Shown here piece after piece: positions 8,633-20,055 of a DNA stretch of 62,870 nt. The DNA is from Myxococcus llanfairpwllgwyngyllgogerychwyrndrobwllllantysiliogogogochensis. Its GTDB lineage: Bacteria > Myxococcota > Myxococcia > Myxococcales > Myxococcaceae. The stretch lies in assembly GCF_006636215.1 (NCBI RefSeq), contig NZ_VIFM01000039.1, positions 1-62,870 of the forward strand. The letters are read 5' to 3'. A program made the position numbers and the translations under genes. Every line of letters begins with the position of its first letter. Position 1 is the stretch's first letter. A model generated the notes under the pieces. That model searched no databases and was not told where the DNA came from. It saw only the letters and a program-made list of their open reading frames with translations.

Positions 8633-9181
8633 TCACGCCGCCTTCTCCGCCGCCACCGCCACCGCCTGCACGTCCAGGGTGATATCCACACGCTCACCCA
8701 CCAGCAGCCCGCCTGCCTCCAGCGCCTGGTTCCATGAGAGGCCGAAGTCCTTGCGGTCGATGCTGGTGCTCGCCTGGAAGGCCAGTCGCTCGTTGCCCCA
8801 CGGGTCCTTCACCTTCCCGAGCAGCTCCGTCTCCAGCACCACTTCGCGTGTGACGTCGCGAATCGTCAGGTCACCCACCACGCGGTAGTGGCCCTTGCCC
8901 GCGTCCTGCACGCGCTTGCTGCGGAAGATGAGCTTGGGGAAGGCCGCCGCGTCGAAGAAGTCCGGCGAGCGCAGGTGGTTGTCACGCTGCTCCACGCCCG
9001 TGTCGATGCTCGACACGTCGATCTTCACCTCGGCCGAGCCCTGCGCCAGGTCATCCCCATTCACCTCCACCTTGCCCTCGAACCGCGTGAAGCGGCCGTG
9101 CACCTTCGCCACCACCATGTGGCGAACCATGAAACCCACCGTCGTGTGCGTCGTATCCAGCTGCCAGGTCTTGATGGCCAT
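8633..9181 (-). CDS. YceI-family lipocalin-like protein
   Basis: 182 residues from ATG 9181, chosen over an upstream in-frame start because AGGAGA precedes it and because the YceI domain begins at once (WQLDTTHTTVGFMVRH). The whole length matches the family (lipid or isoprenoid-binding beta-barrel), with the conserved SSIDTGVEQRDNHLRSPDFFD segment and the GDLTIRDVT strand. There is no signal peptide, so this copy is probably cytoplasmic, unlike E. coli YceI. It is the first gene of a yceI-pirin unit. Such pairs are often induced by electrophile or redox stress; the actual ligand is unknown. Confidence 0.92.
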   Translation of the reverse strand: MAIKTWQLDTTHTTVGFMVRHMVVAKVHGRFTRFEGKVEVNGDDLAQGSAEVKIDVSSIDTGVEQRDNHLRSPDFFDAAAFPKLIFRSKRVQDAGKGHYRVVGDLTIRDVTREVVLETELLGKVKDPWGNERLAFQASTSIDRKDFGLSWNQALEAGGLLVGERVDITLDVQAVAVAAEKAA

Positions 9182-9291
9182 GTTCGTTTCTCCTGTGCTT
9201 ACCGCGTCTGGCCACCCATAGAGCAACAGCCGGGCCACGCCTCAACCCACTGGAATTACTTGAGAACGCCTCGGAAACGTCCACCGTCCAT

Positions 9292-9305
9292 ATCAATTTG
9301 ATGCA
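9292..9305. promoter_or_regulatory. Palindrome ATCAATTTGAT overlapping TTGATGCA, upstream of yceI
   Basis: The A+T-rich palindrome ATCAATTTGAT (9292-9302) runs into TTGATGCA (9298-9305), about 110 bases ahead of the yceI start. It is the least G+C-rich patch of the gap and its shape suits a dimeric repressor of the MarR/HxlR kind. No regulator gene is adjacent. Confidence 0.3.
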
Positions 9306-9437
9306 ATCGCCCTCTCAAGAAGAGAGCACCCCCGGGAGGATGGAAACCAGGGGGCCTCCGAGGGCCCGCGTACGCGCCGGGCGGGAGCAGTCAGTCGGTG
9401 CACGGCACGGGCGTCGAGGGCTACTTTGAGAGACGCC

Positions 9438-9812
9438 ATGACCACCTCACCGATACGCCGACAAGCCGCGCTGGACGCCCTGGCGCTCGATGACGAGGCC
9501 CTGCTGAAGGCGTGCGAGGTGGACTACTTCATCGCCTCCGGTCCGGGCGGCCAGCACCGCAACACCACCGCCAGCGGCGTGCGCCTCACCCACGGCGCCA
9601 CGGAGCTCTCCGTCACCGCCACCGAGCGCCGCAGCCAGACCCAGAACAAGGGCGTCGCGTTGGACCGACTCCGAGAGGGCCTGCGCGCCCTCACCTTCGT
9701 GCCCAAGGTCCGCAGGGCCACGCGCCCCACCGCGGGCGCCAAGCGCCGACGCCTGGAAGGCAAGAAGCGCACGTCGGAGAAGAAGACGCTGCGGGGCAAG
9801 TCGGACTGGTGA
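9438..9812 (+). CDS. arfB: ArfB/YaeJ-like peptidyl-tRNA hydrolase (RF-1 domain) for ribosome rescue
   Basis: 124 residues. The GGQ loop ([11 protein letters not shown]) of class-I release factors is present but there is no codon-recognition domain, as in ArfB. The C-terminal 35 residues are strongly basic ([15 protein letters not shown]), matching the tail that ArfB inserts into an empty mRNA channel to rescue stalled ribosomes. A further N-terminal extension of about 25 residues precedes the domain. An upstream in-frame start at 9426 would add four residues. The alternative name is RF-1 domain protein; PrfH is less likely because it is longer. Confidence 0.85.
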   Translation: MTTSPIRRQAALDALALDDEALLKACEVDYFIASGPGGQHRNTTASGVRLTHGATELSVTATERRSQTQNKGVALDRLREGLRALTFVPKVRRATRPTAGAKRRRLEGKKRTSEKKTLRGKSDW

Positions 9813-10024
9813 AACCAACCCCGCACCCCTGAAGGCGCTGCTACGCAAACGATTGCGGACTCGCAAACTTTGCATAGCCGCACACCTCCCAGGCGTACAG
9901 GCGCACTGGCAATTTTTCGAGGCGGTCCTCGGGGCGAGCGCGCGGCGCACCCGGGCATATGGCGTGCAGAGAGGTGGCGAAGCTGACCCGGATTGGGTCG
10001 GTTCACCCCCGGTGGGAGCACCCC

Positions 10025-13000
10025 ATGACTCCTCGGCCCCCCTCTTCCACGCTGTGGCGCGCGCTCGTCGCCATGTCCTTGCTGGTGGCACTGCCCGCCT
10101 CGGCGACGGACCTCGTCACCTTCAGTCGCGGCGCGCTCATCATTCCCGAGCAGGCCACCTTCCAGCGGGGCTGCGGCTCGCTGTCCGCGTACGGACTGGT
10201 GTGGCGCATCCTCCAGTCGAACCAGCCAGGAGGCGCCAACGCCAGCCACCCGGTGACGGTGTATCTGGCCATCAATGATTTGAAGGCGTCGCCCAACCGG
10301 TGCGTGCCCACCAACCGCCACACGCCGCCGGCGCCCGTCAACGACACGCGGTGGAACGACGGCTGCGACTTCACCATCACCAACACCGCGGAGCAGCCCG
10401 TGGTGCCGGTGAACTACGCCAGCACGTTCCCCACCACCGGCATCTATCCGTACGGCGCCATCGATAACTTCACCACCACGGCCGACACCGCGCGCCCGTT
10501 CTTCACCGCCGCGACGCTGAACAACACCGTCACCAGCCCGCGCTTCAGCACGGTGCGGTACATGGGCGGCGCCTTCATCATCGACGCGGCGGATGCCAAG
10601 TACGTCATCGACTTCATCCGCTCGGGCACCGGTGACCTGTCCCCGGAGAAGTTCCGCACCACGTGCGCGAACGACTGCTCCACCTTCAAGAACAACAGCG
10701 GCTGCCACCACGTGCGCATGCACCAGTCCACCATCGAGTTCACCGCGCCGGTGGCCCGCCGCATCAACCGCGTCCCGCCGAAAATCGCCCTGCTGGACTT
10801 GTCCGACGGCACGAACAGCGACGGTGACCCCCTGGTGAAGGGCGGAATGCTGGACGACTACCTGCGCAACGCGGGCCTGGACTTCCCGGGAGCCGGTGGC
10901 TGCCCCGAAGGGACGACGTCGGGCTGCACGCTCAACAGCAAGAAGCCCGGCCTCATCTACGACGCGCTCCACGCCAACGTGGACCTCATCTCCACGGCCA
11001 GCTTCACCAAGGGGTTGATCAACGCGGTGGACCCCGTCACCCAAAAGCCTCGCTACAAGGTGTTCTGGGCCCCCCACTGGGAAATCGGCAACATCCCCCG
11101 CACCGAGTACGTGGCCAACGGCGACGGCGCGACGACGCAGCGGGAGAACGCCCTCAACAACATCGCGCACTTCACCAACCAGCGCGGCAACGGCCTGTTC
11201 GCCGAGTGCGCGAGCATCTGGTCCTACGAGACGACGAAGCGCCCGGACAACACGCCGGTGCTCAGCTCCCGGTTCCAGGGGGCGAGCGGATTCCAGTACA
11301 ACAAGCTCAGCGGAGGCAATGACTGGGACGGGCGCAACTGCACGGACCCGGACTACATGGCCCAGTCGCTGAGCAACCGGAAGGCCTGCATCCTCTACCC
11401 CAACGCCGGAGACCCGTTCTCCCAGATGGGGGACTTCCGCTTCAAGAGCGTGGTGGGCCACACGGAGAACTACCGTGTGACTTACAAGGACGGGGTGCGC
11501 CGGCTGGCGGTGAGCTGGTACGGCCACAAGGACGAGCACGTCTTCGACAACGCCGCCCAGGTCGCGGAGGACAACCGGCGCGGGCACGACTTCTTCAGCT
11601 TCAACCAGAAGGACAATGACCCGAAGAAGGCGACCATCGTCTATCTCGCGGGCCACGACTTCAAGTCGAGCGTCCCCGGCACGCGCATCGTGCTCAACAC
11701 GCTGCTCAACCTGGGCTCCGAGCCCCTGAGCAGCGAGCGCGCCCTCTCCGCGCCCGTCGCCTTTGACGACACCAACGGCAGCGACTCCGACGGGTCTCGC
11801 GCCCTGGTGTTCGCGGCCACCTACGACGCGGTGTCGGGTTATCCGCCCGGCGTGGACACGTACGTGCACGCCCAGGGTTCGCAGTGGGTGTTCCCGTACT
11901 TCCCGGGCCACCTGCGCGCCCACTCGCTCATCGGCGGCGACGCGCTCGCCACGGGCGAGAGCAACCTGGACTCCTCCGCCCTGTGGGACGCGGACACCGC
12001 GCTGCCCCGCCCCGGCGAGCGCAACCTCTTCACCTACTTCGGTGGACAGGTGCGGACCAATCCCTCGCTGGGCGCCGGCCTGCGCGCTCCGCGCGGGGTG
12101 CTCCAGGTGGGCTGGAAGCCGCAGAACGTGGACGGCACCGACATCAACGCCAACTACGGCACCGCCCCCAACTCGGGCTGCGTGGACGTGCTGAAGCTGG
12201 GCGAGGCCCAGAACCCCGACGGCACGTCGCGCTTCGACTTCATCACCACCCCGACGGGCGATGGCGTGTGCGACTTGCAGCAGGCGGTGCAGTACTCCCC
12301 GCAACTGCCGGGCACCGACTTCGGGCAGAGCACGGAGGCCGTCAACAAGGCGAAGCACACCGCGGACTTCGACGCGGTGGCGCAGTTGCTCCAGCGCGTG
12401 CGCGGCTTCTGCATCGCCACCAGCTCCGGGCACGACGCGTCGGGCACGCCCATCCTCGAGCCCTCCGACAGCCAGTGCAACAACGACGAGGCGGACAACC
12501 GCGCGCACCTGGGCGGCTTCGTCCACTCCGCGCCCGCGGTGGTGAAGGCCAGCGCGAACATCCCGGACCAGGGCGCGCCCCGCCCCACCGTGGCGTACGC
12601 GGCGGGCCTGGACGGCCAGCTCCACGCCTTCTACGTATCGGGCGGCGCTGGCTACGACGGCCCGGCGGAGGCGCTGTCCTTCCCGAACGTCAGCCCCGCG
12701 GCCTCCGCCTTCCCGAAGAACTGGAGCCAGAGCTTCCTCGGCGGCGCGACGCCGGCTCGGGGCACGGAGCTGTGGAGCTTCCTGCCGGCCACGCAGATTC
12801 CGTGGCTGCGCAGCAACAACGCGCGCGTCAACAGCGCGCCGGTGGTGATGGACGTCTTCGCGGACTTCGTGGGCAGCGGCAAGCGCGAGTGGCACACGGT
12901 GCTGGTGGCCAACGTGGGCAACCCGGGCCGGGACTTGTTCGCCATGGACATCACCAACCCGCTGCGCCCGGTGCTGCTGTGGCACCTGGTGGGCAGCCAC

Positions 13001-14266
13001 GCGCAGACGGGCGCCGTCCCGGCGTTCGCGCCGGTGGAGCTGGCGGACCGCGACACGGGCGGCACGCAGTGGGCGGTGAAGTGGAAGGAGAAGGACGCGC
13101 GCTTCCTCATGGCGCCCCAGGCGGACCCGGGCCGTGAGCCCTCCGGCCTCTACAACTACGGGGGCCTGGGCGGCACGCGCGGTCTGTCCGTGGGCGTGGT
13201 GCGCCAGGGCCTGGAGCCCGTCTATGCCGTCTTCGTCGCCTCCAGCAGCTCGGGCGCCTCCGGCGCGCCCGCGTTCGGCATGGAGGTCTTCGCCATCGAC
13301 GCCGCCACCGGCCAGAAGCTGTGGCAGTGGGAGCAGGACTACACGCAGAGCTGGGTGGACAACACCTCTCCCACCGCGCCCACCGTGCTGACGGACACAG
13401 GCGGCGCCTCGCGCCTGTACGTGGGCGACATGGAGGGACGGCTGTGGGAGCTGGACGGCGCCACCGGGCAGAACTCCAACGTGCTGCGCCTGGGCCCCTC
13501 GTGCTCGGAGACGTCGCCGTGCAAGTACTCCGCGCTGGACACCGACTCCACCGACACCGAGCGCCGGCCCATCACCACCAACGTGGCGCTGGCGCGGCTG
13601 CCGCAGGACATCACCACCGGCACCGCCCTGAAGGGCTACGAGGGTGAGCTCATCGCCATGGTGGGCACGGGCGGCGTGGACTGGGTGCAGCCGGGTGCCG
13701 CGGGCCAGGTGCACCTGGCGATGCTGGACCGCAAGCGGCGGCTGCCCATGGGCGTGGACGGCTTCAAGCTGAACAACGCCCCGATTACGGCCTCGAGCGC
13801 GCACACCCTGGCCGAGAACCAGGGCGTGCTCCAGGAGCCCGCCCCCTTCCCCCTGTCCTTCGCGGGTCCCCGACACATCTACGGCAACATCACCGTGGCG
13901 GGACGCACCGCGTACTTCAGCACGGCCAACGGGAAGCTGGGCGACCTGATGGCGCTCGACGGGATGATGTCCGGCAACACCTGGAAGCTGGATTTGGGCA
14001 ACACCGCCACCTCGGCCAGCGCCGCGGCCACGAACCTGTCCGGCCTGAACCTGGCCAACTTCGGAGGCGTGACGGTGTACCACCGCGAGAACGGCGCCTC
14101 GTCGCAGGACTACGTGGTGGGGCTGGAGGTCAGCCGCATCACCAACACGCGCATCGACAACTCCGGCGCCAAGGGCCCCTCCAGCCCGAACGAGGAGCTG
14201 CGCGTCAACGGCCAGGGTGGCTTCATCTTCCGGCTGCTCAACTGGAGCCAGAGGTTCTTCGAATGA
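10025..14266 (+). CDS. pilY1: PilY1-type type IV pilus tip/adhesin protein
   Basis: 1,413 residues. A Sec signal peptide (hydrophobic core about 12-25, cleavage after PASA) leads into a long Asn/Thr/Pro-rich N-terminal half containing several Cys pairs (for example CGS, CPEGTTSGC). The C-terminal half has beta-propeller-like blades (YAAGLDGQLHAFYVSGG, VLVANVGNPGRDLFAMDITNP, RLYVGDMEGRLWELDGATGQ) as in the PilC/PilY1 domain. These proteins prime pilus assembly with the minor pilins and act as tip adhesins. The next three genes are minor-pilin-like and the first of them overlaps this gene by ATGA, which supports the call strongly. ATG 10025 was chosen because it starts the signal peptide. Confidence 0.92.
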   Translation: MTPRPPSSTLWRALVAMSLLVALPASATDLVTFSRGALIIPEQATFQRGCGSLSAYGLVWRILQSNQPGGANASHPVTVYLAINDLKASPNRCVPTNRHTPPAPVNDTRWNDGCDFTITNTAEQPVVPVNYASTFPTTGIYPYGAIDNFTTTADTARPFFTAATLNNTVTSPRFSTVRYMGGAFIIDAADAKYVIDFIRSGTGDLSPEKFRTTCANDCSTFKNNSGCHHVRMHQSTIEFTAPVARRINRVPPKIALLDLSDGTNSDGDPLVKGGMLDDYLRNAGLDFPGAGGCPEGTTSGCTLNSKKPGLIYDALHANVDLISTASFTKGLINAVDPVTQKPRYKVFWAPHWEIGNIPRTEYVANGDGATTQRENALNNIAHFTNQRGNGLFAECASIWSYETTKRPDNTPVLSSRFQGASGFQYNKLSGGNDWDGRNCTDPDYMAQSLSNRKACILYPNAGDPFSQMGDFRFKSVVGHTENYRVTYKDGVRRLAVSWYGHKDEHVFDNAAQVAEDNRRGHDFFSFNQKDNDPKKATIVYLAGHDFKSSVPGTRIVLNTLLNLGSEPLSSERALSAPVAFDDTNGSDSDGSRALVFAATYDAVSGYPPGVDTYVHAQGSQWVFPYFPGHLRAHSLIGGDALATGESNLDSSALWDADTALPRPGERNLFTYFGGQVRTNPSLGAGLRAPRGVLQVGWKPQNVDGTDINANYGTAPNSGCVDVLKLGEAQNPDGTSRFDFITTPTGDGVCDLQQAVQYSPQLPGTDFGQSTEAVNKAKHTADFDAVAQLLQRVRGFCIATSSGHDASGTPILEPSDSQCNNDEADNRAHLGGFVHSAPAVVKASANIPDQGAPRPTVAYAAGLDGQLHAFYVSGGAGYDGPAEALSFPNVSPAASAFPKNWSQSFLGGATPARGTELWSFLPATQIPWLRSNNARVNSAPVVMDVFADFVGSGKREWHTVLVANVGNPGRDLFAMDITNPLRPVLLWHLVGSHAQTGAVPAFAPVELADRDTGGTQWAVKWKEKDARFLMAPQADPGREPSGLYNYGGLGGTRGLSVGVVRQGLEPVYAVFVASSSSGASGAPAFGMEVFAIDAATGQKLWQWEQDYTQSWVDNTSPTAPTVLTDTGGASRLYVGDMEGRLWELDGATGQNSNVLRLGPSCSETSPCKYSALDTDSTDTERRPITTNVALARLPQDITTGTALKGYEGELIAMVGTGGVDWVQPGAAGQVHLAMLDRKRRLPMGVDGFKLNNAPITASSAHTLAENQGVLQEPAPFPLSFAGPRHIYGNITVAGRTAYFSTANGKLGDLMALDGMMSGNTWKLDLGNTATSASAAATNLSGLNLANFGGVTVYHRENGASSQDYVVGLEVSRITNTRIDNSGAKGPSSPNEELRVNGQGGFIFRLLNWSQRFFE

Positions 14267-14844
14267 GCTCGCATCCTCGCGCCCCTCGGGGCTCCAGTCT
14301 CATCGAGGTGCTCATCGCGATGATGGTGTTGGCGCTCGCCGCCACCGGCGCGGTGGGCGGAATGGTGTTCGCCTCGCGCGACGTGCACGACGGGCAGTTG
14401 CTCCAGGTGAAGCGACACCTGCTCGAGGCGAGCACGCAGCGGCTGTGGCTGGCCGCCAAGGGCCCGCTGCTCGCGCAGGCGGTGGCGCGTCCCACGCTGG
14501 CCCCCACCAAGATTGCTCCCGGCACCGCGCCGTGGCGGGCGGACCCGAGCGTGCCCGTGGCCGGTGACCCCAGCTCCGGGGCGTACTTCAAGCTGTCCGC
14601 CACCGGCCAGGTGGAGCCGCTTGCGGGCATCCCCGCCAACACGGCGTGCAACGACGCCTCGCTGCCGGACGGCACGTACTGCCGGGAGATTCTCGTGACG
14701 ACCGGCCTGCCGCTCGACGTGCCCACCGCGGCCTCCGCGCTCCTTCCCGCGGGCTCGCGGCCCGTGACGGTCTGGACCCGCGTCGTGCGCAAGGGCGACA
14801 CCGCGGAGCGCGCCCAGTTCCACAACGAGGTGTTCGTCCAATGA
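14263..14844 (+). CDS. pilV: PilV-like minor pilin
   Basis: 193 residues with a type III (prepilin) leader: cleavage is expected after G10 and the mature protein starts SSLIEVLIAMMVLAL, with Glu at +5 (E15) and then a hydrophobic helix. Position +1 is Ser rather than Phe. It overlaps pilY1 by ATGA at its start and the next gene by ATGA at its end, so translation of the three is coupled. In the PilV/W/X/Y1 priming complex it would sit at the pilus tip. The assignment to PilV rather than another minor pilin rests on gene order. Confidence 0.82.
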   Translation: MSSHPRAPRGSSLIEVLIAMMVLALAATGAVGGMVFASRDVHDGQLLQVKRHLLEASTQRLWLAAKGPLLAQAVARPTLAPTKIAPGTAPWRADPSVPVAGDPSSGAYFKLSATGQVEPLAGIPANTACNDASLPDGTYCREILVTTGLPLDVPTAASALLPAGSRPVTVWTRVVRKGDTAERAQFHNEVFVQ

Positions 14845-15917
14845 GAGCCCGGCGAGGAATGACCCTGCTGGAGACGATGGTCGCCCTGGCCCTCACGGCC
14901 ATCATCATCGCGGCCGCGGCGGCGCTGATGATGGCGGGCAGCCGCATCGTCCACAACACGGAGCACACGGCCGACAGCCATGACGCCTCCCGGTTCGCGG
15001 GCGAGGCCATCATGAGCATGGTGCGCCAGGCCGGCGCGGGCGCGCCCGGCGGCATCTGGGTGCGCCAGGCCGGTGTGCCCGTGCGTGTCAGCGCCATCTT
15101 CGGCCGCGACGGCACCACCGGCCTGGGCACCACTCCCAACACGCCCACCGCCAACGGCAGCGACGACTTGTGGCTGGTGGTGCCGGACCGCGACTACCTG
15201 GGCGAGCCCTGCGTCACGCCCGGCGCCGCGGTCTCCGTGGTGCGCCCCGGCACGGGCGCGCTCCAGGTGACGTGCACGCAGAGCCTCAAGCCGACCTCGC
15301 TCCACCTGGTCAGCAACATGACGAGCGCCGCGCTCATCTCCAACATCGTCGTCACCCCGCCGTCTCCAGGCGTGCCGGGCCAGGTGAACTACGCCGAGGC
15401 GGGGACGGTGGGCTTCTCCAACGCGCCGGAGAAGGGCGGCTACCAGAGCGGGGACCTCGTCTATCCGGTGCGGCTGGTGCACTTCTTCATCGGCCCCCAC
15501 CCCACGTCGGGACGGCCGTCGCTCTTGCGCACGGAAGGCAGGCTGGTGGCGGATGCGCTGGGCAGGCCCTTCTCGGAGCCGGCGGCGACTCCGCCCTTCG
15601 TCGTGCAGGAGAACGTGGAGGACCTGCAGGTGGCCTTCGGCTTCGACGCCTCGGGCCAGGAGGACCCGTCCCAGTACACGTGGCGGCACGGGCTGGGCTC
15701 CGGCTTCGAGCCGGGCCTGCGCACGGTGCGCGTCAGCGTGGTGGCCACCGGCCGCAACCCGCGCCGCAACACGCAGAGCACCGCGGTGCTGGCGGACGAC
15801 AAGCCCATCACCACGGAGAACCACGTGCCGCCGGCCGCCGTCGCCGCGGATGGCTTCTACCGCAGCCTCTACACCCGCCGTCTGGAGCTGCCCAACCTGG
15901 CGGCCGCCAACCTGTGA
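14841..15917 (+). CDS. pilW: PilW-like minor pilin
   Basis: 358 residues, long for a pilin as is usual for PilW. The prepilin leader is very short: cleavage after G6 and mature MTLLETMVALALTAII with Glu at +5 (E11). The large C-terminal domain has a possible disulphide pair (EPCVT and QVTCTQ). It overlaps the preceding gene and is followed after five bases by the PilX-like gene. Its expected role is in the minor-pilin complex that initiates fibre assembly with PilY1. Confidence 0.85.
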   Translation: MRARRGMTLLETMVALALTAIIIAAAAALMMAGSRIVHNTEHTADSHDASRFAGEAIMSMVRQAGAGAPGGIWVRQAGVPVRVSAIFGRDGTTGLGTTPNTPTANGSDDLWLVVPDRDYLGEPCVTPGAAVSVVRPGTGALQVTCTQSLKPTSLHLVSNMTSAALISNIVVTPPSPGVPGQVNYAEAGTVGFSNAPEKGGYQSGDLVYPVRLVHFFIGPHPTSGRPSLLRTEGRLVADALGRPFSEPAATPPFVVQENVEDLQVAFGFDASGQEDPSQYTWRHGLGSGFEPGLRTVRVSVVATGRNPRRNTQSTAVLADDKPITTENHVPPAAVAADGFYRSLYTRRLELPNLAAANL

Positions 15918-15922
15918 GCGCC

Positions 15923-16540
15923 ATGAGCCCCAAGTCGCGCAAGCCCTTCCACCGCGCCGCTCGCGGCGCCACGTTGATTGTCGTGGTCATGCTCGTCACC
16001 GTGCTGCTGGGCCTGGTCGCCAGCCTCATGGTGTACGCGGGCGGTGAGCGCGTGCGCGCCGTCGCCAGCAGTCGCACCGGGCAGCGGCAGAGCTGCGCGG
16101 AGAGCGGGCTCCAGCTCGCGCGCAGCTACTACGGGCGCAACTACTCGAGCTGGAACACCTATCTCGCCGCGCCGACCATCCACGACCCGGTGCGCTCCAC
16201 GTTCAACCCGACGCCCGCGGACCCGTTCTCCACCGCGCTGCGCACCGCGAACCGCGCCCTCTTCGCCGACGTGGACGGTGACGGCGAGGACGACGTGTAC
16301 CTCTACATCCGCGACAACGAGGACGAGTTCGACCCCGTCGCCCCCAACTGGCGGCGCGACAATGACCAGGTGGTCGTCGTTGGCGCGGTGTGCATCTCCA
16401 AGACGCTGCGCCCCCGCCGCAGCGACGGGACGCAGAGCCCCACCACCCTCGCGCTCGAGGGACTGCTCAGCTACAACGGCGGAGGCGGCGCCAACACGTC
16501 CCAGGGCACCACGGGAACGGGCTCCGGCAACCACAACTGA
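15923..16540 (+). CDS. pilX: PilX-like minor pilin with a calcium-loop-like motif
   Basis: 205 residues. The prepilin leader is cleaved after G15 and the mature helix starts ATLIVVVMLVTVLLG. It lacks Glu at +5, as PilX/GspK-type tip pilins do, which supports the assignment. Residues 116-124 (DVDGDGEDD) match the DxDxDG pattern of a calcium loop, followed by another acidic run (DNEDEFD). The C-terminus is Gly/Thr/Asn rich and probably flexible. It is the last gene of the pilY1-pilV-pilW-pilX operon. Confidence 0.82.
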   Translation: MSPKSRKPFHRAARGATLIVVVMLVTVLLGLVASLMVYAGGERVRAVASSRTGQRQSCAESGLQLARSYYGRNYSSWNTYLAAPTIHDPVRSTFNPTPADPFSTALRTANRALFADVDGDGEDDVYLYIRDNEDEFDPVAPNWRRDNDQVVVVGAVCISKTLRPRRSDGTQSPTTLALEGLLSYNGGGGANTSQGTTGTGSGNHN

Positions 16541-16594
16541 CGCGGCCCTGACTTCCGCCGACCTCGACGCCGCGCCTCACGAAGGACACCTGGA

Positions 16595-17017
16595 ATGCCC
16601 ACCCTCGAAGACGCGATTGCCCTCGCCGTGGAGGCGCACCGCGGCCAGCGGGACAAGGCGGGCCAGCCCTACATCCTGCACCCGCTGCGGCTGATGATGC
16701 GGCTGGAGACGGAGGAGGAGCGCACCGTCGCCATCCTTCACGATGTGGTGGAGGACACGCCCTGGACGCTGGAGCGGCTGCGGGAGCAGGGCTATCCGGA
16801 GCAAGTGCTGCGCGCGCTGGAGGGACTCACGCGGCGGGAGCACGAGACGTACGAGGCCTTCATCGAGCGCCTGCGTCCGGACGCGCTGGCGCGGCGGGTG
16901 AAGCTCGCGGACCTGGAAGACAACATGGACGTGCGCCGGCTCACCGCGGTGACGGCCAGGGACACGGAGCGGCTGGCCCGCTACCGCGCCGCCTGGGCCC
17001 GGCTCAAGGAGCTCTGA
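16595..17017 (+). CDS. Small HD-domain hydrolase related to SpoT/MESH1
   Basis: 140 residues, a free-standing HD domain without synthetase, TGS or ACT domains. The metal ligands are visible: H14 or H29 region (EAHRGQRDKAG, ILHP), the HD pair H49-D50 (ILHDVVED) and D106 in KLADLEDNM. This arrangement is that of (p)ppGpp hydrolase domains and MESH1-type small alarmone hydrolases, shortened compared with SpoT. It follows the pilin operon by 54 bases on the same strand. The substrate is inferred only from family; other nucleotides are possible. Confidence 0.75.
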   Translation: MPTLEDAIALAVEAHRGQRDKAGQPYILHPLRLMMRLETEEERTVAILHDVVEDTPWTLERLREQGYPEQVLRALEGLTRREHETYEAFIERLRPDALARRVKLADLEDNMDVRRLTAVTARDTERLARYRAAWARLKEL

Positions 17018-17024
17018 GACACGA

Positions 17025-17057
17025 CGGCCCGGAGCGCCACATGGGCACTCCGGGCCG
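17025..17057. terminator. Perfect hairpin between convergent genes
   Basis: The arms CGGCCCGGAG (17025-17034) and CTCCGGGCCG (17048-17057) pair perfectly over a 13-base loop. The hairpin lies directly after the HD gene stop and downstream of the convergent aconitase gene. No T-tract is seen, but it probably serves both. Confidence 0.65.
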
Positions 17058-17113
17058 CTGTGCGAGCCCCGCACCCGCCGAGGAAAGCGGGTGCCGGTCT
17101 CTGTCTTCCGGGA

Positions 17114-19846
<2,733 letters not shown>

Positions 19847-20055
19847 GTGCGGTGCCCTTCCGTGCGCAGGATGTGGGGACTTCTAGGATCGCCTTTGACG
19901 CGTTGCAAAGGGTTCCTGCACGCGCATCCGGCGATGGACTGTTGACCCAGCAAGAGTCCAGCCCCGCTCATCGGAACCATGCGTCCCCCTGGGGAATGTC
20001 GTCTGAGACACCCTGTCCGTAACGGCGCGGCGGGCCGGGGACAAGACCGCGTCCC

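Noticed and set aside
9813..10024. Possible sigma-54 promoter before pilY1 (TGGCAATTTTTCG)
   Set aside because: The -12 GC element is missing, so the match is only partial.
9524..14083. Very long open frame antisense to pilY1
   Set aside because: It is a by-product of the extreme third-position G+C of pilY1; the translation is His/Arg/Val-rich low complexity with no domain.
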